64,000 nucleotides of DNA. It comes from Thioalkalivibrio sulfidiphilus HL-EbGr7. Its GTDB lineage: Bacteria > Pseudomonadota > Gammaproteobacteria > Ectothiorhodospirales > Ectothiorhodospiraceae. Position numbers and translations under genes: made by a program. A model generated the notes under the pieces. The model worked only from the letters and a program-made list of their open reading frames with translations. It ran no database searches and was not told the DNA's origin. The stretch covers positions 1,798,001 through 1,862,000 of the forward strand of contig NC_011901.1 of the NCBI RefSeq assembly GCF_000021985.1, in the 5' to 3' direction. Positions 56,838-64,000 of this stretch are shown here, in pieces. The stretch's first letter is position 1; each line of letters begins with the position of its first letter.

Positions 56838-57206
56838 TCAGTAGGTGAAGGTGACGGTGTCGTCGTCCATGGCCTCGCTGATCACGTAGGCGCCACCGAC
56901 GGTCTCTTCGATCTCGGGGATCAGGTCGTCGCCCCACAGGTCCAGGGTCGGGGTGCAGACCTTGAACTTCACGCCGGCTTCGGCGGCGTCCTTGATGAAC
57001 TCATACACGGACTTGGGGCTGCCTTCCTGCACGAACAGGTTTTCAGCAACGCCCTTCTTGGCCAGCTCGCCGGCACGGCCGGTCATGACCACTTCCACGT
57101 CATATTCCATGGCGGCTGCCACGGTGGCCTGGAAGAACGGGGCACCCAGTTCGGAGGGGTTGGTGGGGTCGGTGTTGACCATGACGATCAGCAGCTTGTC
57201 AGCCAT
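56838..57206 (-). CDS. DsrE/DsrF-family protein
   Basis: A 122-residue protein starting M-A-D-K-L-L-I-V-M-V-N-T-D-P, with a single mid-chain Cys in V-C-T-P-T-L-D-L-W-G (near 82) and an acidic end. This is the DsrE/F fold; the Cys position suits sulfur binding. It differs from the DsrE of the DsrEFH complex and is closer to stand-alone DsrE-like proteins. ATG 57206 has a weak ribosome site. A sulfur-carrier or peroxiredoxin-like role is inferred. Confidence 0.78.
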   Translation of the reverse strand: MADKLLIVMVNTDPTNPSELGAPFFQATVAAAMEYDVEVVMTGRAGELAKKGVAENLFVQEGSPKSVYEFIKDAAEAGVKFKVCTPTLDLWGDDLIPEIEETVGGAYVISEAMDDDTVTFTY

Positions 57207-57365
57207 TTGAGTAATCTCCAGCAGTGAGTCGTGCTTGAAAGAAAGTGCGGCATTATAGGGACGTGTTCCCCGCAAAGCCAGTCACCTTACTAGCTCCGTG
57301 GGAGGGCAAAAATCACCTGATGCGGGCATAAATTATAGCTCTGCTCCGGCGCTTTGTCGGTCGGT

Positions 57366-58409
57366 TCAGACATCCAGTTCCATCAGGGGCGAATCGTCCA
57401 GGGCGTTGATCACCGCCCTGGCCTTCTGCCACTCATCGGAGTCCGTCAGCTCCCCCCAGGTCATGCCCTTGCGTCCGTGCATGCGGGCCAGCCGGGCGAT
57501 GGAGACCGGGTCTGGTTCGTCGTCCAGGGCGTCCAGCACCCGGGCAGCCTGTTCCGGATGGTTGCAGACCAGCACCATGTCGCAGCCGGCCTTGAGTGCC
57601 GCGCGGGCCCGGTCCGGGTAATCTCCCATGCACTCGGCGCCGGCCATGCTCAGGTCGTCGCTGAAGATCACGCCTTCAAAGCCCAGCCGGTCGCGCAGTT
57701 CGCCGCGCAGCCAGTAGCTGGAAAAGCCCGCAGGCAGGGGGTCGCAGCGTTCGTAGACCACGTGGGCGGGCATGATCCCCGCCAGGCCGAAACGCACCAT
57801 GCGTTCAAACGGCAGGATGTCCGTGTAGAGATCCGCCGGTGTGCGCCGGTCCACCGGCAGGGCGAGATGGGAGTCCTCGCGCACCCCGCCATGCCCTGGA
57901 AAGTGCTTGCCCACGGCGGCCATGCCCGCGTGCTGCATGCCGCTCATATAGTGATGCGCCAGGTCTGCCACCACCTCGGGATTCCGGTGGAAGGCCCGGT
58001 CGCCGATCACGCCGCTGACCCCGTGGGCCAGGTCCAGCACCGGGGCAAAGCTGAAATCCACGCCCACGGCGCGCAGCTCGGCGGCCATCAGCCAGCCGGC
58101 CATGCGCGCCAGTTCCCTGCCACGGGCATGGTTGCGGTCGTACTGCTCGCCGAAGCGGGCTGCGGCTGGCAGGCGCGTGAAGCCCTCGCGAAAGCGCTGC
58201 ACCCGTCCACCCTCGTGGTCCACGGCCACCAGCAGCCGAGGCGTGCGCAGGGCATGGATCTCGCGCAGCAGTTCCGTGAGTTGTCCCAGGGACTCGAAGT
58301 TGCGGGTGAACAGGATCACCCCACCGGCCCGGGGATGGGTCAGCAGGCGGCGTTCCGTCTCGGTGAGCGCGGTGCCCTCCAGGTCCAGCATGACGGGGCC
58401 CAGTGACAT
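57366..58409 (-). CDS. nagZ: beta-N-acetylhexosaminidase
   Basis: A 347-residue GH3 enzyme: V-D-H-E-G-G-R-V-Q-R-F (~61), K-H-F-P-G-H-G (~165) and the catalytic aspartate region F-S-D-D-L-S-M-A-G (~245). NagZ removes N-acetylglucosamine from anhydro-muropeptides during cell-wall recycling, in the cytoplasm. ATG 58409 follows AAAGGAA; upstream frames lack family sequence. Confidence 0.92.
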   Translation of the reverse strand: MSLGPVMLDLEGTALTETERRLLTHPRAGGVILFTRNFESLGQLTELLREIHALRTPRLLVAVDHEGGRVQRFREGFTRLPAAARFGEQYDRNHARGRELARMAGWLMAAELRAVGVDFSFAPVLDLAHGVSGVIGDRAFHRNPEVVADLAHHYMSGMQHAGMAAVGKHFPGHGGVREDSHLALPVDRRTPADLYTDILPFERMVRFGLAGIMPAHVVYERCDPLPAGFSSYWLRGELRDRLGFEGVIFSDDLSMAGAECMGDYPDRARAALKAGCDMVLVCNHPEQAARVLDALDDEPDPVSIARLARMHGRKGMTWGELTDSDEWQKARAVINALDDSPLMELDV

Positions 58410-58654
58410 GAATGGTTCCTTTCGGTTGGGTGGGGTCGTGACCAGTCGGTCAGGATCGTGGGCCGATTGTAGCGGAAGCAGCGGCGCCGGCGGTGCTTGC
58501 TCAAATGCACGATTCCGTGCAGGCGCGCACCACCTTGGTGCGCGGACTTGGCTGGGCAAGCCATTCAGGGCTGTAGAACGTAGTGATCGGACTGGCCCGA
58601 AGGGTGCATGGCGCCCTGTGAATGCCCAGATCCTGCACGGGAGCACCCGCAAGC

Positions 58655-59488
58655 ATGTCCCAAACTGTCGAACGCGCCGTCTCTGTTCACGACCTCGGTC
58701 CGCGCACCCAGCGCCCCCGCGTCGCGCTGGTCAATGCCGGCGGGCACAACATCAATGCACGCTTTGTTCTGGCCCGTCTGGCCGCCTACCTGCGCGGCCT
58801 GGAACAGGGAGATCCGTCGGTCCCGGGCAGACTGCGCCAACGGGTCCTGGTGGTGCCTTCCGGGCAGCCGGAGGTGCTCCCGGACGAGGTGCTGGTCCAG
58901 GCGGGTCAGGCCTGGCACCGGGTGGTGCTGGACACCGGCTGCCGGGGCATGGACGCCCTGCCCCAGGTTCGCCTGGGCGCAAGACCCTCCGATGACGAGC
59001 GCGCCTCGGCCTGCCTGTTCGGCCTGCCCTCGGTAAGCGAGGCCGATGACATCGGATCTGATGTCCATGGTGTGCCGTGGCTGGAGCACCTGGACGGCGC
59101 CTCCGGAGAACGCTACATGGTCATTGCCGGCCATGGCGAGGATCTGCAGCCGGCTCTGTGCGAACGTCTGTTCCGGGCGCTGATCGCCTTCCTGCTGCGG
59201 GTGGAGGCCATCCAGGGCATCGAACTGGCGGACGAGGAGGACGACCTGCACTACTTCGGCAGCGACCAGGTGTTTCGCTTCACCAGCCAGCAGCCGGGCC
59301 TGTTCGTGTTTCGCCAGGTCCCCGGCCAGTGGCTGCAGGCCGGAGACCTGTTGGGCTACCTCTACGACGAGCACGACGGCACACTGCTGGAGGAATTGCG
59401 CGCGCCGGTCGCGGGTCTGCTGGCAAGCCTTCGGCGCAGCCCCCTGGTGAGCGAAGGGGCGGTGCTGGCGCTGATACACCGGCGTTGA
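58655..59488 (+). CDS. Degenerate succinylglutamate desuccinylase/aspartoacylase-like protein
   Basis: A 277-residue protein of the AstE/AspA (M14-like) family. The zinc motif normally G-x-H-G-x-E is V-N-A-G-G-H-N-I-N-A: His is kept, but Glu is absent. The second metal ligand region (L-D-T-G-C-R-G-M-D) also differs from the usual. The C-terminal part (F-V-F-R-Q-V-P-G-Q-W-L-Q-A-G-D) is family-like. It may be a non-catalytic or altered-specificity homologue. ATG 58655 is used. It is divergent from nagZ. Confidence 0.62.
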   Translation: MSQTVERAVSVHDLGPRTQRPRVALVNAGGHNINARFVLARLAAYLRGLEQGDPSVPGRLRQRVLVVPSGQPEVLPDEVLVQAGQAWHRVVLDTGCRGMDALPQVRLGARPSDDERASACLFGLPSVSEADDIGSDVHGVPWLEHLDGASGERYMVIAGHGEDLQPALCERLFRALIAFLLRVEAIQGIELADEEDDLHYFGSDQVFRFTSQQPGLFVFRQVPGQWLQAGDLLGYLYDEHDGTLLEELRAPVAGLLASLRRSPLVSEGAVLALIHRR

Positions 59489-59564
59489 TGAAGGGGGGTA
59501 TTTCAGTCGATGACGCCCAGGTGGCCGCAAAGTGTTCAGGTCCACCGGGTAATAGGAAGCATCC

Positions 59565-59634
59565 GTAGGTCGGGCTTCAGCCCGACAAACGCGGCTCCGG
59601 TGGGCAGCGGCAGTCGGGCTGAAGCCCGACCTAC
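59565..59634. repeat. REP pair (inverted BIME)
   Basis: Two 22-base REP units in opposite orientation (59565-59586 and 59613-59634), each GTAGGTCGGGCTTCAGCC-type with a perfect palindromic core, 26 bases apart. Same family as 16479-16546. It lies between converging genes. Confidence 0.8.
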
Positions 59635-59664
59635 ACTACGTGTAGTCCTTCGACAATCAGCGCC

Positions 59665-60198
59665 CTAGAGCGCGCTTCTGAGCCGCTGATACTCCGGATC
59701 CGCGTTCGAGCCGAACAGGGGATCCGTGGCCCGTTCCTCGGCCATATCCATGTCATCCCAGTCCTTGGTGCTGATGTGGGTCCGGGCCATGGGAAAGATG
59801 GTGGTTTCCTCGAAATCCAGGTGCCGGCGCTGGTGCTGCAGGTAGTCCTGCGCCACCTCCAGGAAGCTGCGCCGTTCCATGGCAGCTTCGCTCTCCACGT
59901 CCCGCACCGCGTCGCGAAAGGCCTTGCCCTTGGCATAGAGGGCCTCGTGTTCCTCCCGGAGCCGGTTGACCGCCTCGCGGGTGGAAGGATTGACTTCCTC
60001 CAGTCGGGCGAAGACCCGGTCCTCCAGGGGGTGATGGCAGCGATCCCCGTGCTGGGTCAGGTAATGCAGACCGTCATAGATGAGCGACAGGTCCGCCGGC
60101 AGGTTGCCGTTGAAGCGCTTGAGTTCGCGTTCGATCAGGTCGAGCACGCGGGCCATGTGGATGTGGTCCTGGTGGAGGTGTTCGAGTATCTGGCTCAC
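59665..60198 (-). CDS. Hemerythrin-like protein
   Basis: A 177-residue hemerythrin-domain protein. Iron ligands are visible in H-L-H-Q-D-H, Y-D-G-L-H-Y-L-T-Q-H-G-D-R-C-H-H-P-L-E-D, E-E-H-E-A-L-Y and H-Q-R-R-H-L-D-F-E-E. GTG 60198 starts V-S-Q-I-L-E-H-L-H-Q, the normal N-terminus, with GGGAG upstream; a longer ATG frame adds unrelated residues. It binds O2 or NO or stores iron; no partner gene is adjacent. Confidence 0.85.
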   Translation of the reverse strand: MSQILEHLHQDHIHMARVLDLIERELKRFNGNLPADLSLIYDGLHYLTQHGDRCHHPLEDRVFARLEEVNPSTREAVNRLREEHEALYAKGKAFRDAVRDVESEAAMERRSFLEVAQDYLQHQRRHLDFEETTIFPMARTHISTKDWDDMDMAEERATDPLFGSNADPEYQRLRSAL

Positions 60199-60797
60199 GA
60201 CCTGACTCCCGGAGTATCCGCATTCCAGCCCGAGCGGCATGAAACACGCAATGTGGCACCTATCTGGAGTATCAGACCCGCCCCCGGGGGCGTCAAGGCG
60301 GCTCACCGGTGGCTGTTTTCTGCACCTCTTCCCGACCAGCCCGACCAACAGGCTCGCAGCGGCAAACCTGATCGCGGCTTGTGGATCACAGTGCCCCTGG
60401 ATGCACTCTCCAAAAAAAATGGGGTGCGTGATGCACCCCAAAGCAGGAGGAGTTGAGACATGGCCAACAAGAGCGGAAGGTCCGTCAAGTTAGTCACGAC
60501 TGGAGTAATGCATTGGGCGTGCCAAGAATTAATATCTCGATAAAACATGGAGTTATAAAATATGCTTCAGATCGGGGTGCGCCAGGGATGCACAAGGAGC
60601 GATAAAACTGCGCCGGCTTGGTGCATTGCGCAAAAGAGGACGCGGTTTCGTGCCGGATACAAACTGGGACGCGGGTCGTGTAAGCCGGCCTGAAGCCTGC
60701 TAAGATCACCGCAAGTCGGGGATTTACCGCATTTTATCGGCGGCCAGGTGGCCGCGTCTTCAACCCACCCATTGTTCATCAGTCCAGGGAGAGTTCG
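60199..60797. other. 599-base gap; possible RNA or tiny ORF
   Basis: Contains a hairpin with a T-run on the minus strand (60412-60440) and, on the plus strand, an AGGAGG site before ATG 60461 with a 27-codon frame (to 60544) of no known family. AT-rich promoter-like sequence is at 60525-60570. No standard gene is seen. Confidence 0.4.
60412..60440 (-). terminator. Minus-strand terminator hairpin
   Basis: On the minus strand TGGGGTGC-ATCAC-GCACCCCA (60440-60420) runs into eight T (A8 at 60412-60419). No annotated gene precedes it on that strand, so it may end a small RNA. Confidence 0.6.
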
Positions 60798-61109
60798 ATG
60801 TCCACTAAATTGACCCGTTTGAGTGTTCTGTCCGGCCTGCTCCTGTCCGCCGCCCTGCTGGGTGGTTGTGCCACCACCTCGGATCTCGCCGAGGTTCGCA
60901 CTACGGCCGATGAGGCCAAAGCCGCAGCCGCCCGTGCCCAGAGCGATGCCGCCCAGGCGCGCACCGCTGCCGACGCCGCCACCCGCACCGCCAACGAGGC
61001 CCGCAACCTGGCCGTCGAAGCGAACCGCAAGGCAGACGCGGCCCTGGAAGAGAACGCCCGTCTGAAGGAAAGCATGGAGCGCATGTACCAGCGCAGCCCT
61101 GCCAAGTAA
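60798..61109 (+). CDS. Lpp/OprI-like alanine-zipper lipoprotein
   Basis: A 103-residue lipoprotein: signal with lipobox L-L-G-G-C-A near 24, then a long Ala-rich heptad coiled coil (E-A-K-A-A-A-A-R-A-Q-S-D-A-A-Q). It fits the murein-lipoprotein group (Lpp/OprI), which forms trimers at the outer membrane. The C-terminus is P-A-K, ending in Lys as in Lpp, which would allow covalent attachment to peptidoglycan. The L,D-transpeptidase gene nearby could be the enzyme that makes this link. A terminator follows at 61216. Confidence 0.82.
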   Translation: MSTKLTRLSVLSGLLLSAALLGGCATTSDLAEVRTTADEAKAAAARAQSDAAQARTAADAATRTANEARNLAVEANRKADAALEENARLKESMERMYQRSPAK

Positions 61110-61215
61110 CTCGGATTGAAGTCATCGGACCGGCGAGCCAAGGCGACCCGGTCCGGTTTCTCATCGGCCTGCGTGTAACCGCCCGGAGGGCTTCATGCGC
61201 AGCCGACCCTGATAG

Positions 61216-61237
61216 CGCCCGATTTCGGGCGTTTTTT
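61216..61237 (+). terminator. Rho-independent terminator of the lipoprotein gene
   Basis: CGCCCGATTTCGGGCG followed by six T. It ends the lipoprotein transcript. Confidence 0.9.
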
Positions 61238-61266
61238 GTGGGCATTCAGTCAAAGGCTTGAAAGGC

Positions 61267-61605
61267 CTGGATCTCTCGCAAAGACGCGAAGGCGCGAAGA
61301 AATCTCTTGGGAGAGTTCTCCCCGTGGCTCCGTGTCTCCGTGAGAGAACACTGTCTTGTGGTCGTCCGGAAAAAAACCAATGTTCTCTCGCGGAGACGCT
61401 GGGACGCAGAGAAAATCTTTTCAAGACATGAGGTAATTTTTCTTGGCGCCTTCGCGTCTTGGCGAGAGGTCCAGGCCTTTTGGGTTATGTCCGTGTCACA
61501 GCTCAAAACAGGCCCTCTCACGGAGGCACGGGGCCACGGGGATCAAGCGATTGAAGAACTTGTTTCCCCCGCGTCTCCGCGAGAGAATGATCTTTCGCTT
61601 TTCAA
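61267..61605. repeat. Complex inverted dispersed repeats
   Basis: A stretch of about 340 bases made of CGCAAAGACGCGAAGGCGC-, CTCCGTGAGAGAACA- and CGGAGACG-type units in both orientations. The first part (61270-61295) pairs with 61437-61465, and inner parts pair with each other (61313-61350 with 61380-61412). Related to the 21470-21560 repeat. No gene is supported here. Confidence 0.6.
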
Positions 61606-61615
61606 TAGACCGGGA

Positions 61616-62890
61616 TTACTCGTCGGCCTCGCGCAGATTCAGCAGGTGTCCCTTGAGGCCCACGGCCTCCTCCAGCAGGGTGACCAGGGCCTTGGCGTCG
61701 TTGGCATTCTGCTCCGGTCCGACCAGCACACGGGTCATGGCCCGCTCGCCGGGGGCGTGGTCCTGCAGGTGGGCACTGAAGCCCGCCTCTTCCAGGCGCA
61801 GGGCCAGGCGCCGGGCATTGCCCGCATCGCCGAAACTGCCCAGCTGCACATACCAGCCCCGTTCGATCCCCGCCGCTTCAGTCACCCGGGCGCTCGGCGC
61901 CGGCGCGGGTGCCATGGCGGTCTGGATCTCCACCGGGACCGGGGCGTGTTCCTCGTCCGCCAAGGCCCTGGCGATGCCCACCGCCTCCGGTATGCCGGTG
62001 CGCGCGTTGGCGATGCGGGTCACGGCGGCCCAGTCCACCTCGGCCGGGCGAGCGCCGGTGGCCCGAACCACGGCACGTACCGCGGGGGTCAGGTTGTTGG
62101 GCTCCTGGAGCTCTTCCAGCACCGGGTGTGCCTCCAGGTACAGGGTGTCGCCGTCCCAGCCCGCCTTCACCGGTTCGTTGACGATATGCACCGGCGTACC
62201 CACCGGGATGCGCGAGAACAGGTGCTCGATGTCCGAGGGGGCCAGGCGGATACAGCCGTGGGTGGCGCGCATGCCGATGCCCTCGGGCCAGTTGGTGCCG
62301 TGGATCAGGTAGCTGGGGTTGCTCAGGCGCATGGCGAATTCGCCCAGCGGGTTGTCCGGTCCCGGCGGCACCACCGCCGGCAGGGACTCGCCCCGGGCGG
62401 CATAGGCCTGCCGGATGGAGGCCGGCGGCGTCCAGGTGGGCTGCTCGGTCTTCTGGATCACCCTGAGCGTGCCGAGCGGCGTGGACCAGTCCATGCGCCC
62501 GATGCTGATGGCATAGGTCATGATGTGGTCCTGGCCGGCGGTGTAGTCGTAGAGACGCATCTCCGGCAGGTTGATGACGATGCCCGAGCGGTGCTGCCGG
62601 GGCAGGATGTGCCGGCGCGGCAGGATCACCTCGGTGCCCTCCCCCGGGATCCAGGCGTCCACGCCGGGGTTGGCGTTGCGGATCGCGTGGTAGCCCAGGC
62701 CGTGGGCGCGGGCGATGTCGATCAGGGTGTCCTCGTAGCGGGAGCGCACCGTCTCCACGCTGCCCACCAGTTCCGAATCCGGGTTCAGGGCGCGCAGGGC
62801 CTGTTCGGCCGGGTCCGCGGCCAGGGTGCTACCCCCCCAGGTGACGGCCAGCAGCGCCGCCGTGATCAGCAGGGTTCTCATGATCTTCAT
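61616..62890 (-). CDS. L,D-transpeptidase with LysM and SPOR domains
   Basis: A 424-residue periplasmic protein: signal peptide (1-24), a LysM peptidoglycan-binding segment (~48-90; [12 protein letters not shown]), YkuD catalytic domain (~98-235) with the active Cys in T-H-G-C-I-R-L, and a C-terminal SPOR domain (~345-420; [13 protein letters not shown]). The combination of YkuD and SPOR would direct it to glycan strands free of stem peptides. Its ATG overlaps the uvrB stop. The 5' half matches ErfK/YbiS-type enzymes that can attach Lpp-like proteins. Confidence 0.9.
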   Translation of the reverse strand: MKIMRTLLITAALLAVTWGGSTLAADPAEQALRALNPDSELVGSVETVRSRYEDTLIDIARAHGLGYHAIRNANPGVDAWIPGEGTEVILPRRHILPRQHRSGIVINLPEMRLYDYTAGQDHIMTYAISIGRMDWSTPLGTLRVIQKTEQPTWTPPASIRQAYAARGESLPAVVPPGPDNPLGEFAMRLSNPSYLIHGTNWPEGIGMRATHGCIRLAPSDIEHLFSRIPVGTPVHIVNEPVKAGWDGDTLYLEAHPVLEELQEPNNLTPAVRAVVRATGARPAEVDWAAVTRIANARTGIPEAVGIARALADEEHAPVPVEIQTAMAPAPAPSARVTEAAGIERGWYVQLGSFGDAGNARRLALRLEEAGFSAHLQDHAPGERAMTRVLVGPEQNANDAKALVTLLEEAVGLKGHLLNLREADE

Positions 62891-64000
62891 CCGTTCGCGG
62901 TCTCCGGCATGCCCAGGGAGCCCTTGCGCAGGTGCTCGATGCGGTCGCGCAGGAGCGCGGCCTCCTCGAACTCCAGGTTGCGGGCATGCTCGTACATCTG
63001 GCTTTCCAGCCGGGCGATCTCCTTGACCGCCTTCTCCGGCGGCAGGCCGTAGGCAATCTCCTCCTCGGCCACCTTAGCGAAGCGCTTTGGCGAGGCCATC
63101 GAGCCACCCGCGTAGGCGCCTTCCATGATGTCGGCGATGCGTTTTTCCACGCTCCTGGGCGTGATGCCGTGCTCCAGGTTGTGGGCGATCTGCTTCTCCC
63201 GGCGTCGCTCGGTCTCCTCCATGGCCCGGGCCATGGAGCCGGTGATCCGGTCGGCATACAGGATGGCCTTGCCGTGCACGTTGCGGGCGGCGCGTCCGAT
63301 GGTCTGGATCAGGGAACGGTCGGAACGCAGGAAGCCCTCCTTGTCCGCGTCCAGGATGGCCACCAGGGAGACCTCGGGCATGTCCAGGCCCTCGCGCAGC
63401 AGGTTGATGCCCACCAGCACGTCGAACTCCCCCAGGCGCAGGTCGCGGATGATCTCAACCCGCTCCACGGTATCGATGTCCGAGTGCAGGTAGCGCACAC
63501 GCACGTCGTGCTCGTGCAGGTATTCGGTCAGGTCCTCGGCCATGCGCTTGGTCAGGGTGGTGATCAGCACCCGCTGGTTGACCGCCACCCGGGCGCGGAT
63601 CTCCGAGAGCACGTCGTCCACCTGGTGGGTGGCCGGGCGCACCTCCACCTCCGGGTCCACCAGGCCGGTGGGGCGCACCACCTGCTCCACCACCTGGCCC
63701 GCGTGCTCCAGTTCGTAGGGCCCCGGGGTGGCGGAGACGTAGATGGCCTGGGGCGAGAGGGCCTCGAATTCCTCGAAGCGCAGGGGGCGGTTGTCCAGGG
63801 CCGAGGGCAGGCGGAAGCCGTATTCCACCAGGGTCTCCTTGCGGGAGCGGTCGCCCCGGTACATGCCGCCCAGCTGGGGGACGGTCACGTGGCTCTCGTC
63901 CACCACCAGCAGGGCGTCCTTGGGCAGGTAGTCGAAGAAGCACGGCGGGGGCTCGCCGGGCTTGCGGCCGGAGAGGTAGCGGGAGTAGTTCTCGATGCCC
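62887..64000 (-). CDS. uvrB: Excinuclease ABC subunit B, C-terminal part (partial)
   Basis: The 371 residues inside the window cover the later part of UvrB. They include the [11 protein letters not shown] stretch, helicase motifs ([30 protein letters not shown]) and the C-terminal UvrC-binding coiled coil ([13 protein letters not shown]). The gene runs beyond base 64000. UvrB loads damaged DNA for incision. Its stop overlaps the L,D-transpeptidase start. Confidence 0.95.
   Translation of the reverse strand, partial: GIENYSRYLSGRKPGEPPPCFFDYLPKDALLVVDESHVTVPQLGGMYRGDRSRKETLVEYGFRLPSALDNRPLRFEEFEALSPQAIYVSATPGPYELEHAGQVVEQVVRPTGLVDPEVEVRPATHQVDDVLSEIRARVAVNQRVLITTLTKRMAEDLTEYLHEHDVRVRYLHSDIDTVERVEIIRDLRLGEFDVLVGINLLREGLDMPEVSLVAILDADKEGFLRSDRSLIQTIGRAARNVHGKAILYADRITGSMARAMEETERRREKQIAHNLEHGITPRSVEKRIADIMEGAYAGGSMASPKRFAKVAEEEIAYGLPPEKAVKEIARLESQMYEHARNLEFEEAALLRDRIEHLRKGSLGMPETANG

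Overview
The window is high-GC bacterial DNA with tightly packed operons. Its gene content points to a sulfur-oxidising gammaproteobacterium, probably near Chromatiales/Ectothiorhodospiraceae. The evidence is flavocytochrome c sulfide dehydrogenase (fccAB), a sulfur-globule-like secreted protein, a DsrE-family protein, a fused NADP-malic enzyme/phosphotransacetylase, and a gammaproteobacterial-type methylthioinosine phosphorylase next to hpt and nagZ. The taxon is inferred from content; no rRNA gene is present. I see no tRNA, rRNA or CRISPR array.

1-6.4 kb: the end of a methylamine-utilisation operon of the N-methylglutamate pathway (mgdC', mgdD, gmaS, mgsABC), followed by an XRE-cupin regulator and a GNAT acetyltransferase. 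Genes overlap or abut, so this is one transcription unit.

6.4-24 kb: an accessory zone. It holds a truncated DUF5677 gene, a nest of broken REP-associated tyrosine transposase (RAYT) copies with hairpin ends, three toxin-antitoxin pairs (HigBA-like, RES/Xre, BrnTA) plus an orphan antidote, and a duplicated-Cache sensor protein. It also holds an ECF sigma/anti-sigma locus with two paralogous methyltransferases and a DUF302 protein; divergent ECF-type promoters are visible and an IS5-family element splits the sigma operon. Housekeeping genes (KamA-family radical SAM enzyme, bioA, class V aminotransferase) are interspersed.

24-38.5 kb: a periplasmic-sensing diguanylate cyclase, a Tat-exported amidohydrolase beside a GltS-type symporter, malic enzyme, and a complete tripartite RND efflux operon (MFP-RND-TolC).

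38.5-53.3 kb: the most interesting region. A PAS-sigma54 activator sits between two gene sets. Leftward are fccA-fccB, a rhodanese and two paralogous small periplasmic proteins. Rightward is a long operon: SCP2-like protein, Met-rich MFP, RND pump with a basic tail, two small secreted proteins, a sulfur-globule-like protein, an orphan ParA ATPase, TPR and coiled-coil membrane proteins, and a DUF302 protein. Both sides carry a -24/-12 promoter and an upstream TGCAAC-N6-GTTGCA palindrome, so I infer one sigma54 regulon joining sulfide oxidation to an envelope/sulfur-globule system.

53.5-64 kb: a GntR regulator, AEC transporter, mtnP-like/hpt/dsrE-like/nagZ cluster, a degenerate AstE-like protein, hemerythrin, an Lpp-like lipoprotein, a LysM-YkuD-SPOR L,D-transpeptidase and the 3' part of uvrB.
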